This document shows, in pieces, positions 1 to 7,149 of a stretch of DNA of 64,000 bases (position 1 is the stretch's first letter; each line of letters opens with the position of its first letter). The notes below the pieces were generated by a model. It was not told the origin of the DNA. It saw only the letters and a list, made by a program, of their open reading frames with translations, and searched no databases. The stretch lies in the NCBI GenBank assembly GCA_910587305.1, contig CAJUKV010000015.1, forward strand, positions 16,840 to 80,839, given 5' to 3'. Source of the stretch: an uncultured Lachnospiraceae bacterium. GTDB lineage: Bacteria; Bacillota; Clostridia; Lachnospirales; Lachnospiraceae. Position numbers and translations under genes: made by a program.

Positions 1-354
1 CTTTCCCCCTCTTATAGTTTGAATAATCTCCTCCTGCGTTATCCCTATCTCCAGAGCAGCCTTACAGATCTTAAGAATCTCCGCAAATATTTCTTCCTTA
101 TATTTAAGAAGCAGCTGTCCGCTGTCCGAAACAAAATTTCCTTTGCCCTTCACAGTGTAAATATACCCCTGCCTCTCCAATTCCGCATAAGCCCTCTGAA
201 TCGTATTGGGATTAATGGATAATTCAACCGCTAAATTGCGGACGGAAGGAATTTTTTCATCCGAAGCGAGCACGCCGTGCAGAATCAGCATCTTAAACCT
301 CTCCACTACCTGTTCATAGATGGGTCTTGTGTCTCTGTAATCTATGAGTATCAT
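1..354 (-). CDS. GntR-family (YtrA-type) transcriptional regulator, partial
   Basis: The gene runs off the left edge, so only the N-terminal ~118 residues are visible. The protein begins MILIDYRDTRPIYEQVVERF and contains the winged helix-turn-helix of GntR regulators (PSVRNLAVELSINPNTIQRAYAELE, about residues 33-57) followed by a helical stretch typical of the short YtrA subfamily, which has no large effector domain. Such regulators usually repress their own operon, often together with an ABC transporter gene that would lie to the left of this window. An ATG at 360 is in frame too; the one at 354 is better spaced from AAGGAAAGG. A strong promoter and a palindromic operator lie directly upstream, which fits autoregulation. 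Confidence 0.9.
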   Translation of the reverse strand, partial: MILIDYRDTRPIYEQVVERFKMLILHGVLASDEKIPSVRNLAVELSINPNTIQRAYAELERQGYIYTVKGKGNFVSDSGQLLLKYKEEIFAEILKICKAALEIGITQEEIIQTIRGGK

Positions 355-398
355 GCGCATTCCTTTCCTTAGTACTATAAAGGCTGGCAGCAGTCTTT

Positions 399-453
399 AG
401 TGTACTAATATTATTAATACACTTATGATATAATAGCAGATACGTGTCGTCAA
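399..453 (-). promoter_or_regulatory. Promoter and palindromic operator of the GntR gene
   Basis: Reading the minus strand, TTGACG (448-453), a 17-bp spacer and TATCAT (425-430) form a good sigma-A promoter. Immediately downstream, 399-423 is a 25-bp palindrome with arms AGTGTA and TACACT and only one mismatch in the symmetric halves. Its place over the transcription start is what a self-repressing GntR protein would use. Confidence 0.75.
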
Positions 454-554
454 GGAAAAATGGAGAGGTTAATAAAACCTTAATTTTTATATTCAATTTT
501 TATTGTATTTATAGGCTTTTTACAAAATATTTGTCACTAACCTGTAACTAACGC

Positions 555-785
555 ATGAAGACATATTTCAAATTTATGTTACTCCCAACACGTCAACATT
601 GTACCCCTGCTGAAGATCCCGTTTATGCTTTTATGGATAAAAAACGGGCACAGGGCAAACCTTATTACGTCTACATGACTGCCAGGGCAAACAAATTCCT
701 CTGTATTTATTACGGACGGGTAAACGAATACCTTGCCTCACTGCCAAAGGCATCCCACGGGGAGGCGGGAAACGATGAAATATAA
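555..785 (+). pseudogene. IS110-family transposase, C-terminal relic
   Basis: The frame encodes DPVYAFMDKKRAQGKPYYVY and, shortly after, ANKFLCIYYGRV, which I recognise as the C-terminal end of IS110/IS116/IS902 transposases (DEDD recombinases with a C-terminal Tnp_20 domain). Only about 60 of the usual ~400 residues remain, and neither the RuvC-like N-terminal domain nor the catalytic serine region is present. It cannot be an active transposase. It marks an old insertion in this decayed left margin. Confidence 0.7.
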
Positions 786-948
786 AACCTATCCTTGCGA
801 GTTAAAGTTCAAATACCTCGTCCGCCACAACCTGCCTGTCGTGGCCGGTTTTATCTCTGAGAAAGACGCTATCAGGGAACAGATCTCACCGGGTGTCCCT
901 GTGCGCCGCACTGCCGAAGAATTCAAATGCTCCGTAGTTCCGCATTAA
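775..948 (+). CDS. small hypothetical protein (57 aa)
   Basis: An ATG at 775 is preceded by GGAGGCGGGAAACG, a plausible ribosome binding site, and opens 57 codons starting MKYKTYPCELKFKYLVRHNL. It overlaps the last codons of the IS110 relic in another frame. I do not recognise the family. It may be a passenger or a remnant of a longer gene; the surroundings are full of gene fragments, so a non-functional ORF is possible. Confidence 0.3.
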   Translation: MKYKTYPCELKFKYLVRHNLPVVAGFISEKDAIREQISPGVPVRRTAEEFKCSVVPH

Positions 949-1048
949 TAGCATTTTCTTTTTCTACATCAATTCCATTTTTCGTCTTTCTTCATCTCCC
1001 CTCCGGCGCTTAACTAATGCCAGTGTCAATTCAGCATTATGTGCTTTC

Positions 1049-1240
1049 TTATACTTTTCTACATATGGATGTATAATATTGCCTCGCCCTACTACATCCT
1101 GAGTCCTCCAAGGTTTTTATTGCCTTATCTGCAAAGCCCGGAAACGAAATATCAAAACCATAAATTTTAAAGAAAAAAGCCTTGTTGAGGTGCATATTAG
1201 GATTGATATTATCAAGTAACTGCTGTCTGTTCGGATACAT
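1049..1240 (-). pseudogene. decayed gene, N-terminal fragment
   Basis: The frame begins MYPNRQQLLDNINPNMHLNK and ends with a cysteine-containing stretch (LEDSGCSRARQYY) before a stop. It looks like the conserved start of a longer protein found in mobile elements. After this stop a different frame between about 980 and 1090 still looks coding (IIHPYVEKYKKAHNAELTLA), which suggests a frameshift or a deletion join. It overlaps the end of the upstream HTH gene by 29 bp, as if once translationally coupled. Function unknown. Confidence 0.35.
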
Positions 1241-1466
1241 CTTTTATGTCCTCAATCAGGTCAGCTACTCTGACCTGCAAAACCTTAGAAATTTTTCCAA
1301 GATAAACAGGTTTTACATAATAACCTCGCCGTGCTATGTACACAATGTTCACCGGTACGCCAGATTTTGCGGCCAGCTCCTTTGATTGAAGTTCTGCTTC
1401 TGCCATGGCAATGAGTACCTTACGGCTGTCCGGCCTAAGCATAGTCGTGTATTTTAGTTTAGACAT
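1212..1466 (-). CDS. small XRE-type helix-turn-helix protein
   Basis: This 84-residue protein (MSKLKYTTMLRPDSRKVLIA...) has the helix-turn-helix pattern of Cro/CI proteins in its middle: IAMAEAELQSKELAAKSGVP, then NIVYIARRGYYVKP and a closing helix KISKVLQVRVADLIEDI, about residues 19-75. It has no effector domain. The start is supported by GGAGGTAGAGGAG just upstream. It lies downstream of the truncated HTH frame at 1519-1662, so both probably belong to the leftward transcript of the divergent switch at 1678-1774. Such proteins usually regulate mobile-element genes. Confidence 0.6.
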   Translation of the reverse strand: MSKLKYTTMLRPDSRKVLIAMAEAELQSKELAAKSGVPVNIVYIARRGYYVKPVYLGKISKVLQVRVADLIEDIKDVSEQTAVT

Positions 1467-1518
1467 CTCCTCTACCTCCGTTCCAATTCGTTAACAGTTA
1501 CTTCAAGCTCTTCTTCTC

Positions 1519-1662
1519 TTAATTTATACCTATCCGGTTGCCATTCAGCGCATTAGATACAGCCTGCTGACTTACACCGCATTGTCTAGCTATCTCCGTG
1601 GCTGTGATACCACGTTCTGCCATTGCAAGATAAATTTTCTTCGTGTCTAATTTGAGTTTCAT
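1519..1662 (-). pseudogene. XRE-type HTH protein truncated after the recognition helix (47 aa)
   Basis: MKLKLDTKKIYLAMAERGIT is followed by ATEIARQCGVSQQAVSNALNGNR, a textbook Cro/CI helix-turn-helix, but the frame stops four residues later, whereas relatives continue for a dimerisation helix. A second open frame right after it (EWQPDRYKLREEELEVTVN) looks like the tail of an unrelated protein, so a deletion seems to have joined two genes. A 47-residue HTH peptide might still bind DNA. Its promoter lies in the four-operator region to its right. Confidence 0.45.
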
Positions 1663-1677
1663 TATCTACCTTTTTTT

Positions 1678-1774
1678 AACACGATTTTGATGTTATTTTA
1701 ACATTATTTTAATGTTTGTTTCAACATTATTTTTGTGTTATCATATTTACAAAACATAAAATTTGTGTTAAATT
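1678..1774. promoter_or_regulatory. Divergent switch region with four 17-bp operators
   Basis: Four copies of the dyad AACA-N9-TGTT occur at 1678-1694, 1700-1716, 1723-1739 and 1753-1769. Rightward, TTTACA (1746-1751), 17 bp and TAAATT (1769-1774) form a promoter whose spacer contains the fourth operator. Leftward, TTGAAA (1719-1724), 18 bp and TAAAAT (1695-1700) form a promoter whose spacer contains the second operator. This is a CI/Cro-like arrangement between two HTH genes. Confidence 0.7.
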
Positions 1775-1787
1775 ATAGGAGAAGAAA

Positions 1788-2540
1788 ATGGAAAATAGCA
1801 ATTTGCATTTAAAGATTAGAGAAGAACGCATAAAGCAAGGTCTTTCCCAAAAAGAATTGGGCGAACTAGTTGGGTTACCACAACAAGCTATTAATCGCAT
1901 TGAACAAGGACAGCGAAAATTAGATATAGAATTATTTGAAAAGTTATGTAAAGCATTAAATATAAAAAAAATAGGTTCTTTTACCGTAAACTTTATTTCA
2001 AGTTTTTATAAAATGGACGTTGGGGATGACCCAATTTGTCCTGCTAATAATCCAGAAGATGAGATTCCCACTGATGGTTCTCTGTTATACGATCATTCCT
2101 ATTCATATGTCAGTTCAGAAGAAGAACTAAATGAATGCCTTAAACAAAATGAGGAGGACAATGATGATTCAAAAAAATCACCACAATTTGTAAGTTCAGG
2201 CAATAATATTCATAAATATGATGCCAGTATCAGAATCTCGCCTGAAGCTTTAGAAAACTTAAAGGAAATAAATATAATTTATAATAAAATTGAAAATGGA
2301 GAAAAACTGACCGAAAATGATTTGCAAGCACTTAAGGACTATAGCCAAAGACAAAAAGTAGCTATGGAGCGTTTAAAAATAACCTTACAAACCATGCAAG
2401 AAAAATTAGAGCCTTTAATGGAATTACACCCCGCTTATAATAAACTAAATGAAGTAGGGCAAAAAGAAGCAATTAAACGTATTGAAGAGTTAGCCGAAAT
2501 CTCCCGCTACACCAAGCCAGCCGCCCCACCCCAATACTAA
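1788..2540 (+). CDS. XRE-family transcriptional regulator (250 aa)
   Basis: The N-terminus (residues about 8-60: IREERIKQGLSQKELGELVG, then LPQQAINRIEQGQRKLDIEL) is a clear XRE/Cro-CI helix-turn-helix. The middle is acidic and low-complexity and the C-terminal ~90 residues are helical, probably coiled-coil for oligomerisation. I do not recognise an effector domain. The start follows AGGAGAAGAAA. It lies downstream of the four-operator region and is followed after 60 bp by a DUF3800 gene, probably in one operon. The local DNA is AT-rich compared with the housekeeping genes, which suggests acquisition by transfer. It is most likely the repressor of this small accessory unit. Confidence 0.85.
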   Translation: MENSNLHLKIREERIKQGLSQKELGELVGLPQQAINRIEQGQRKLDIELFEKLCKALNIKKIGSFTVNFISSFYKMDVGDDPICPANNPEDEIPTDGSLLYDHSYSYVSSEEELNECLKQNEEDNDDSKKSPQFVSSGNNIHKYDASIRISPEALENLKEINIIYNKIENGEKLTENDLQALKDYSQRQKVAMERLKITLQTMQEKLEPLMELHPAYNKLNEVGQKEAIKRIEELAEISRYTKPAAPPQY

Positions 2541-2600
2541 CCGCCAGGACAGGATATCTTTAACCAAACCACTATGCAAAACACTTTGAAAGGTAACAAC

Positions 2601-3287
2601 ATGACACAGAAAATAGAAACACTTAAGAAAAGTGAACGATACTTGATTTTCGATGAATCCGGCAATCTCGGAAGTAGTGGGAGGTATTTTGTTATTGCGT
2701 GTATTGACACCAACAATTATAAAGCGCTCCATAACATCATGCACAAAAAATTAGGCATAGCTAAGAAAATGTTTCACGAGCTTTCATTGCTTCATTCCAA
2801 TGAGATCAAGGCAAAAGACGCATATCCATGTATCAAATATCACATATTGGAATGTATTGCTAAAAAAGATTTACAGATTTCGTATATTGTTGCAGATCTA
2901 AAACATGTAAAACCGTCTTTATTAATAGATAAAAATATACTTTACAACTTTTTAATGAAATTATTAGTAGAACGTCTTATATCGGATAAAGATAATGGCA
3001 CAACTATAAATATTATCTGCGACAAACACTCTACAAAAGTAGCCTCCGGGAACTCTTTCTCCGATTATATAAAGCTCTTTCTGCTATATGAAAGAGAATA
3101 CGACATTGATTTGAATATTAATTACATGGACTCAGATGATAAAAATGCTTACATTGTTCAAGCAGCAGATTATGTCGCCAATGCTTTATATGGCAATTAT
3201 GAATACGGAGATAGCATATATTATAGCCGCTTTAAACATAAACTTGGTTCTGTTCTCCTGTTTCCATGGAAATCGTTTGGAAAATAA
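2601..3287 (+). CDS. DUF3800 domain protein
   Basis: The protein (228 residues from the ATG at 2601, preceded by GAAAGG) has the DUF3800 signature: an early strand ending in FDESGN (residues about 17-22) and a late QAADYVANALYG motif. Both carry acidic residues of a presumed RNase H-like fold. DUF3800 proteins are common in prophages, islands and next to XRE regulators; their biochemical role is not settled and nuclease activity is only inferred. Here it follows the XRE gene, and the AT-rich composition again points to an accessory module. An in-frame start at 2574 lacks a good ribosome binding site. Confidence 0.8.
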   Translation: MTQKIETLKKSERYLIFDESGNLGSSGRYFVIACIDTNNYKALHNIMHKKLGIAKKMFHELSLLHSNEIKAKDAYPCIKYHILECIAKKDLQISYIVADLKHVKPSLLIDKNILYNFLMKLLVERLISDKDNGTTINIICDKHSTKVASGNSFSDYIKLFLLYEREYDIDLNINYMDSDDKNAYIVQAADYVANALYGNYEYGDSIYYSRFKHKLGSVLLFPWKSFGK

Positions 3288-3843
3288 ATTTCATTAATAA
3301 ATGTTGATTTTATCACACTCTAATGGTATTATAAGGATACAAAGACATATAATAATACAGATGGGTGTGTAAGCCTATATCAGCGTGTGTATTTTTAAAC
3401 ATAAGTTGCCTGTGTGGTAACCACTGATATAGCAGCACCCATTTTCTATTTGTACTGAGTAAAAACAGCTGCTATTCTTTATTCATCAATATTTTTACTA
3501 ATGAACCACAGATTAATATAATTACAGCCACAACCATGTTACCAAATGAGTAAGCTATATTGAATGAAATCTGAGGACGGAACAGGCGGCCGTCACGCCC
3601 TATGGGTCTTAAAAGAGATGTGGAATTGCCACCCCACCTATTTCATTCAAAGTGCAAGGCAGGTAACTTGGTTATCTGCCTTTAAAAATGTGCACATGGG
3701 GACACTGATAAAAAATTAAAGTTTGTCAGAAAATAATTTTGTCGCCGGATATCATATGGTATAATTTTTTATAAGAACACGGGATAAAAAAGATAAGCTG
3801 AAATTTTAGAAACATACGCCTGACTTATCGGAGGAATCATGAA
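3288..3843. other. 556-bp non-coding stretch with a long hairpin
   Basis: No convincing gene lies here. The clearest structure is 3361-3442: arms ATGGGTG/CACCCAT (3361-3367, 3436-3442) and CTATATCAG/CTGATATAG (3375-3383, 3424-3432) can form one long imperfect stem around a ~40-nt loop. It lacks a T-run and so is not an ordinary terminator. The minus strand at 3472-3600 has an open frame with a short hydrophobic segment that I could not place. Confidence 0.4.
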
Positions 3844-4113
3844 ATGGCATTACAGCAGGAAAAGCTATATACAATTGAAGATATCTATGCTCTTCCAAAT
3901 GGAAAAAGAGCGCAGCTATTGGATTATGGAATAAAGCTTTTTAAGTATCGTACCGCAGGGGTAAGGGAATACTGGATTATAAATCCCGCAACACGCACAG
4001 AAAATGTTTATGATTTTGAACACGATAAAGCGACTAACCAATATGAATTTGACGATAAGATTCCTGTATGCATTTACGATGGTTTCTCTTTACAAATATC
4101 GGGGCTTCTGTAA
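3844..4113 (+). pseudogene. Uma2-family endonuclease (DUF820), large in-frame internal deletion
   Basis: The 89-residue product begins like Uma2 proteins (MALQQEKLYTIEDIYALPNG) and ends like them (DYGIKLFKYRTAGVREYWII...), but the join comes at about residue 26. Intact Uma2 proteins are about 180-190 residues, and the missing ~100 contain the PD-(D/E)XK catalytic core (the PDISV and IEIVSPS regions). The frame is preserved across the join, so a short stable protein could be made, but no nuclease activity is expected. The start is supported by GGAGGAATCATGAA just upstream. Confidence 0.8.
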
Positions 4114-4201
4114 AAATAAAAAGCTGATGTGGGGATTTTCCTATATCAGCTTTTGTCATTCTTAGTGTTCTTGCGAAAGTGATGTATTTGTATCTTTTTT
4201 A

Positions 4202-4264
4202 TTGACAGTCAGTCTCCAAAGTGATATATTTGTCTTGTTAAGCGATAAATATGTCACTTTGGAG
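4202..4264 (+). promoter_or_regulatory. Promoter and inverted-repeat operator of the DUF3796/HTH pair
   Basis: TTGACA (4202-4207), 17 bp and TATATT (4225-4230) form a near-consensus promoter. Two arms, 4214-4234 and 4244-4264, are inverted copies matching at 19 of 21 positions. The first arm covers the -10 box, so a protein bound here would block transcription. A related half-site (AAGTGATGTATTTGTATC) lies at about 4177-4194. The HTH protein encoded two genes on is the obvious candidate ligand. Confidence 0.75.
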
Positions 4265-4273
4265 GAAACCGTT

Positions 4274-4939
4274 ATGAAGAAAAGAACGAAACTCACAATT
4301 TGTCTGGGCGTGATATGCGCTCTGCTTGTAGCAATATCTTCCTGTTACACGATAGCATTTAACAATTCAAGGTTTATTGTGCCTATGGATTTATCCGAAT
4401 ATGTTTTCAGAGTGCAAGACCTGCCTATGATTATCTCCGGCGTGCTTCTTGCTTTGTATATTGTGTACCTTGTTATGTTGCTTTTGAAATCTATCACAAC
4501 AAACAGGCGCAGGGAATTAACCTCGCAATCCACCAGAACAATAAATCCCAAACTGGGATTTTTAGGTTTATTCGGATTTGCCGGATTTTTAGGATTTTGG
4601 ACTTACAGCGTTGACAAGACAATTTTCCCATTTGTATTTTTCCTGTTTTTTGGCTTTTTCGGATTTTACTATGAGGGAAAAATGTCAAATACTTTTATAG
4701 ATGAACGATACAAAGAAAACAAAATGAAAGCGCAAAGCGTAGCGAGCAAAACTTCTCTGTCCATTATTTTCCTTGCAATACTCATTCTGGGACAGGGAAG
4801 GCTCATAAGTAACCTTGAATATACCTTAATTGCTCTTGTTATTGTCGTAGCTCTTTCCATAGCGCTTGAAATATTCCTCAGCGAATATCTGCTATATCAT
4901 TATGACAGCGATGAACAGTTTGATGAAAGCGAGGAATGA
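4274..4939 (+). CDS. DUF3796 membrane protein
   Basis: From the ATG at 4274 (GGAGGAAACCGTT ahead of it) the product is 221 residues. It has an N-terminal hydrophobic segment, a second one near residue 50-70, and then the DUF3796 core with the glycine/phenylalanine-rich pattern NPKLGFLGLFGFAGFLGFW and FFLFFGFFGFYYEGKMSNTF, followed by two more transmembrane segments. DUF3796 genes typically sit directly before a small HTH regulator, exactly as here (4-bp overlap). The pair probably forms a membrane-linked regulatory unit. The molecular function is unknown. Confidence 0.85.
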   Translation: MKKRTKLTICLGVICALLVAISSCYTIAFNNSRFIVPMDLSEYVFRVQDLPMIISGVLLALYIVYLVMLLLKSITTNRRRELTSQSTRTINPKLGFLGLFGFAGFLGFWTYSVDKTIFPFVFFLFFGFFGFYYEGKMSNTFIDERYKENKMKAQSVASKTSLSIIFLAILILGQGRLISNLEYTLIALVIVVALSIALEIFLSEYLLYHYDSDEQFDESEE

Positions 4940-5142
4940 GCGTGCCGGATTTTGAATGTAAATTAAAAAAATACAGACTGTTAAAGGATTTGACGCAAGA
5001 GCAATTGGCGGCACAGGTAGGTGTACGGCGAGAAACCATTATGCGGCTGGAAAAGGCGCAATACAATCCATCCCTTAAACTGGCGATTGACATTTCAAGA
5101 GTTGTCGAAGCACCGATTGAAGAAATATTCGTTTTCAAGTGA
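4936..5142 (+). CDS. HTH-type regulator, YgzD/Cro-CI small family (68 aa)
   Basis: This is a compact 68-residue Cro/CI protein: FECKLKKYRLLKDLTQEQLA followed by AQVGVRRETIMRLEKAQYNP and a final helix ending IEEIFVFK. The length and the closing FxF motif are those of the widespread YgzD-like DNA-binding proteins. Its start overlaps the end of the DUF3796 gene by 4 bp, so the two are translationally coupled. It probably binds the inverted repeat at 4214-4264. Confidence 0.9.
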   Translation: MSVPDFECKLKKYRLLKDLTQEQLAAQVGVRRETIMRLEKAQYNPSLKLAIDISRVVEAPIEEIFVFK

Positions 5143-5188
5143 CAAGACAGGCGGCAGCCTCTATCAGATTGCCCGCTGCATAAATAAG

Positions 5189-5248
5189 TACGGCCGAATG
5201 TTACAATTATCCTTAAACAGGAAAGATGTATCATTCAGCCGTATTTTT
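5189..5248. terminator. Bidirectional terminator between convergent genes
   Basis: TACGGCCGAATG (5189-5200) pairs with CATTCAGCCGTA (5232-5243), followed by TTTTT on the plus strand. The loop is long (31 nt). It lies between the convergent HTH gene and gpmI. Confidence 0.55.
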
Positions 5249-5282
5249 ACTCACAATATTTCACTTTATCTTTGCAAAGAGC

Positions 5283-6824
5283 CTATTTTTTTATCAGCAG
5301 GGATTTTCCTGTCATTTCTTCCGGCTGCTGCATTCCCATCATTTCAATTAAAGTAGGAACGATATCCGCCAGACAACCGCCCTCTCTTAAGGTATAAGCC
5401 GGATCTGCATTTACAATGATAAACGGAACCGGGTTTGTGGTGTGTGCCGTAAAAGGCGCTCCCGTCTCATAGTCAATGAGCTGTTCCGCATTTCCGTGAT
5501 CCGCACAGATAAACATCTGTCCGTTCACTTCCTTAATCGCTTCAACCGCTTTGCCAACACACTCGTCCACTGCTTCCACTGCCTTGATAGCGGCGGCTTC
5601 CACACCTGTATGTCCAACCATATCCGGATTTGCAAAGTTAATGATGATTACGTCATATTCCCCTGACTTAATGGCTTCCACCAGCTTATCGCAGACCTCG
5701 TATGCGCTCATCTGGGGTTTCAGATCGTAGGTTGCCACGTCCTTGGGAGAATTTACCAAAGTTCTGGTTTCCCCTTCATTGGGCTCTTCCACGCCGCCGT
5801 TGAAGAAGAAGGTTACATGAGCATATTTTTCCGTTTCCGCAATCCTTGCCTGCTTCATGTTGTTAGCCGCTAACCATTCGCCAAAGGTATTGGTAACGGA
5901 AATCTTATGGAAGGCAATCTCCTTGTTGGGAATCGTGGGATCGTAATCGGAAAAGCATACATAAGTAAGGTCAAGCCTTTTTCCTCTCTCAAAGCCCTTG
6001 AAATCGTCGTCACAAAAGCTTCTGGTAATTTCTCTAGCACGGTCCGGTCTGAAATTAAAGAAAATCACGGAATCTCCGTCTTTAATCGTCGCCACCGGGC
6101 TGCCGTCCTTCATCACTACGGTAGGTTTCACAAACTCGTCCGTCTCGCCTCTGTCGTAGGACGCCTGGATTCCCTCAGGGCCGCTTGGCGCCTGTAAGCC
6201 TTCCCCTTTCGTAAGAGCGTCGTACGCCAGTTTCACTCTGTCGTAGTTGTTATCTCTGTCCATTGCATAATAACGGCCTGTGACAGATGCAATTTCACCT
6301 ACGCCGATTTTCTTCATTTCTGCTTCCAAATCCTCAGCATAGCCCTTACCGCTTGCCGGAGGCGTATCGCGGCCATCTAAAAAGCAATGTACATAAACCC
6401 TGGAAAGGCCGTTTCTTTTGGCAAGCTCAAGCAGTCCGTACAAATGGGTATTGTGGCTGTGAACGCCGCCGTCGGAAAGCAATCCGAACATATGAAGGGA
6501 GGAGTCCTTTTGCTTACAGTTCTCCACAGCCTTTAAAAGGGCGGGATTCTCAAAAAAGGTTCCGTCCTGAATCTCTTTCGTAATTCTGGTAAGCTCCTGA
6601 TACACAATACGCCCTGCGCCCATATTCAAATGGCCAACCTCGGAATTCCCCATCTGACCATCCGGAAGCCCTACCGCCATACCGCTCGCATTCCCCTTTA
6701 CGAAGGGACATTCCGCCATAAGCTTATCCATAACAGGCGTGTTTGCTTCTGCCACGGCATTGCCGTCCTTGCGGTCATTTAAGCCGTATCCGTCCAAAAT
6801 CATTAATACTGTAGGTTTTTTCAT
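5283..6824 (-). CDS. gpmI: 2,3-bisphosphoglycerate-independent phosphoglycerate mutase
   Basis: A full-length 513-residue iPGM, which interconverts 3- and 2-phosphoglycerate in glycolysis and gluconeogenesis without a bisphosphoglycerate cofactor. The alkaline-phosphatase-like metal site is visible: MILDGYG at the N-terminus (first metal-binding Asp), the phosphoserine loop GNSEVGHLN (about residues 61-69), and ADHGNAE near the C-terminus. AAAGGAGAAAAGCG precedes the ATG. A promoter lies at 6895-6923. The gene is monocistronic, with a terminator-like hairpin at its end. Confidence 0.98.
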   Translation of the reverse strand: MKKPTVLMILDGYGLNDRKDGNAVAEANTPVMDKLMAECPFVKGNASGMAVGLPDGQMGNSEVGHLNMGAGRIVYQELTRITKEIQDGTFFENPALLKAVENCKQKDSSLHMFGLLSDGGVHSHNTHLYGLLELAKRNGLSRVYVHCFLDGRDTPPASGKGYAEDLEAEMKKIGVGEIASVTGRYYAMDRDNNYDRVKLAYDALTKGEGLQAPSGPEGIQASYDRGETDEFVKPTVVMKDGSPVATIKDGDSVIFFNFRPDRAREITRSFCDDDFKGFERGKRLDLTYVCFSDYDPTIPNKEIAFHKISVTNTFGEWLAANNMKQARIAETEKYAHVTFFFNGGVEEPNEGETRTLVNSPKDVATYDLKPQMSAYEVCDKLVEAIKSGEYDVIIINFANPDMVGHTGVEAAAIKAVEAVDECVGKAVEAIKEVNGQMFICADHGNAEQLIDYETGAPFTAHTTNPVPFIIVNADPAYTLREGGCLADIVPTLIEMMGMQQPEEMTGKSLLIKK

Positions 6825-6894
6825 CGCTTTTCTCCTTTTTTATTTATTTTAAATCTATCATCAATTTATTATTGTAAAAACATTTCCACTAGAA

Positions 6895-6923
6895 ATTATA
6901 CACATAATCTCATTCCCTTGCAA
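6895..6923 (-). promoter_or_regulatory. gpmI promoter
   Basis: On the minus strand TTGCAA (6918-6923), a 17-bp spacer and a perfect TATAAT (6895-6900) lie about 70 bp before the gpmI start. Confidence 0.7.
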
Positions 6924-6988
6924 GAATTTCCATACATTTTTCTTTCCGGAATCTTTAACTTATTGCTTTACATGTAGCCATAAAAGCA

Positions 6989-7127
6989 GCGTCTTCGCGA
7001 ATAGAAATTCAAGAAGGAACCCTTATAAAAACGCCAGCGCTTGGTGAGGTCTTTTCGAACCTGGCGTCTGCTGCGTTTTTATAGAGCGAGAGCGCGGTGA
7101 CGACTGAATTTCTATTCGCGAAGACGC
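6989..7127. repeat. 139-bp palindromic intergenic repeat (family R1)
   Basis: The outer arms 6989-7011 and 7105-7127 are a perfect 23-bp inverted repeat (core CGCGAATAGAAATTC). Inner sequences with TATAAAAACGC are also inverted. No ORF lies inside. A partial copy, sharing GCGAATAGAAATTC and GTCGTCACCGCGCT, is at 31283-31311, so this is a dispersed repeat of this genome. Confidence 0.75.
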
Positions 7128-7149
7128 GGCCGGATATCCACGCAACTAT

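Noticed and set aside
3472..3600. Possible small hydrophobic toxin on the minus strand near the 3.4-kb hairpin
   Set aside because: The 21-codon frame has no ribosome binding site and no recognisable toxin family pattern.
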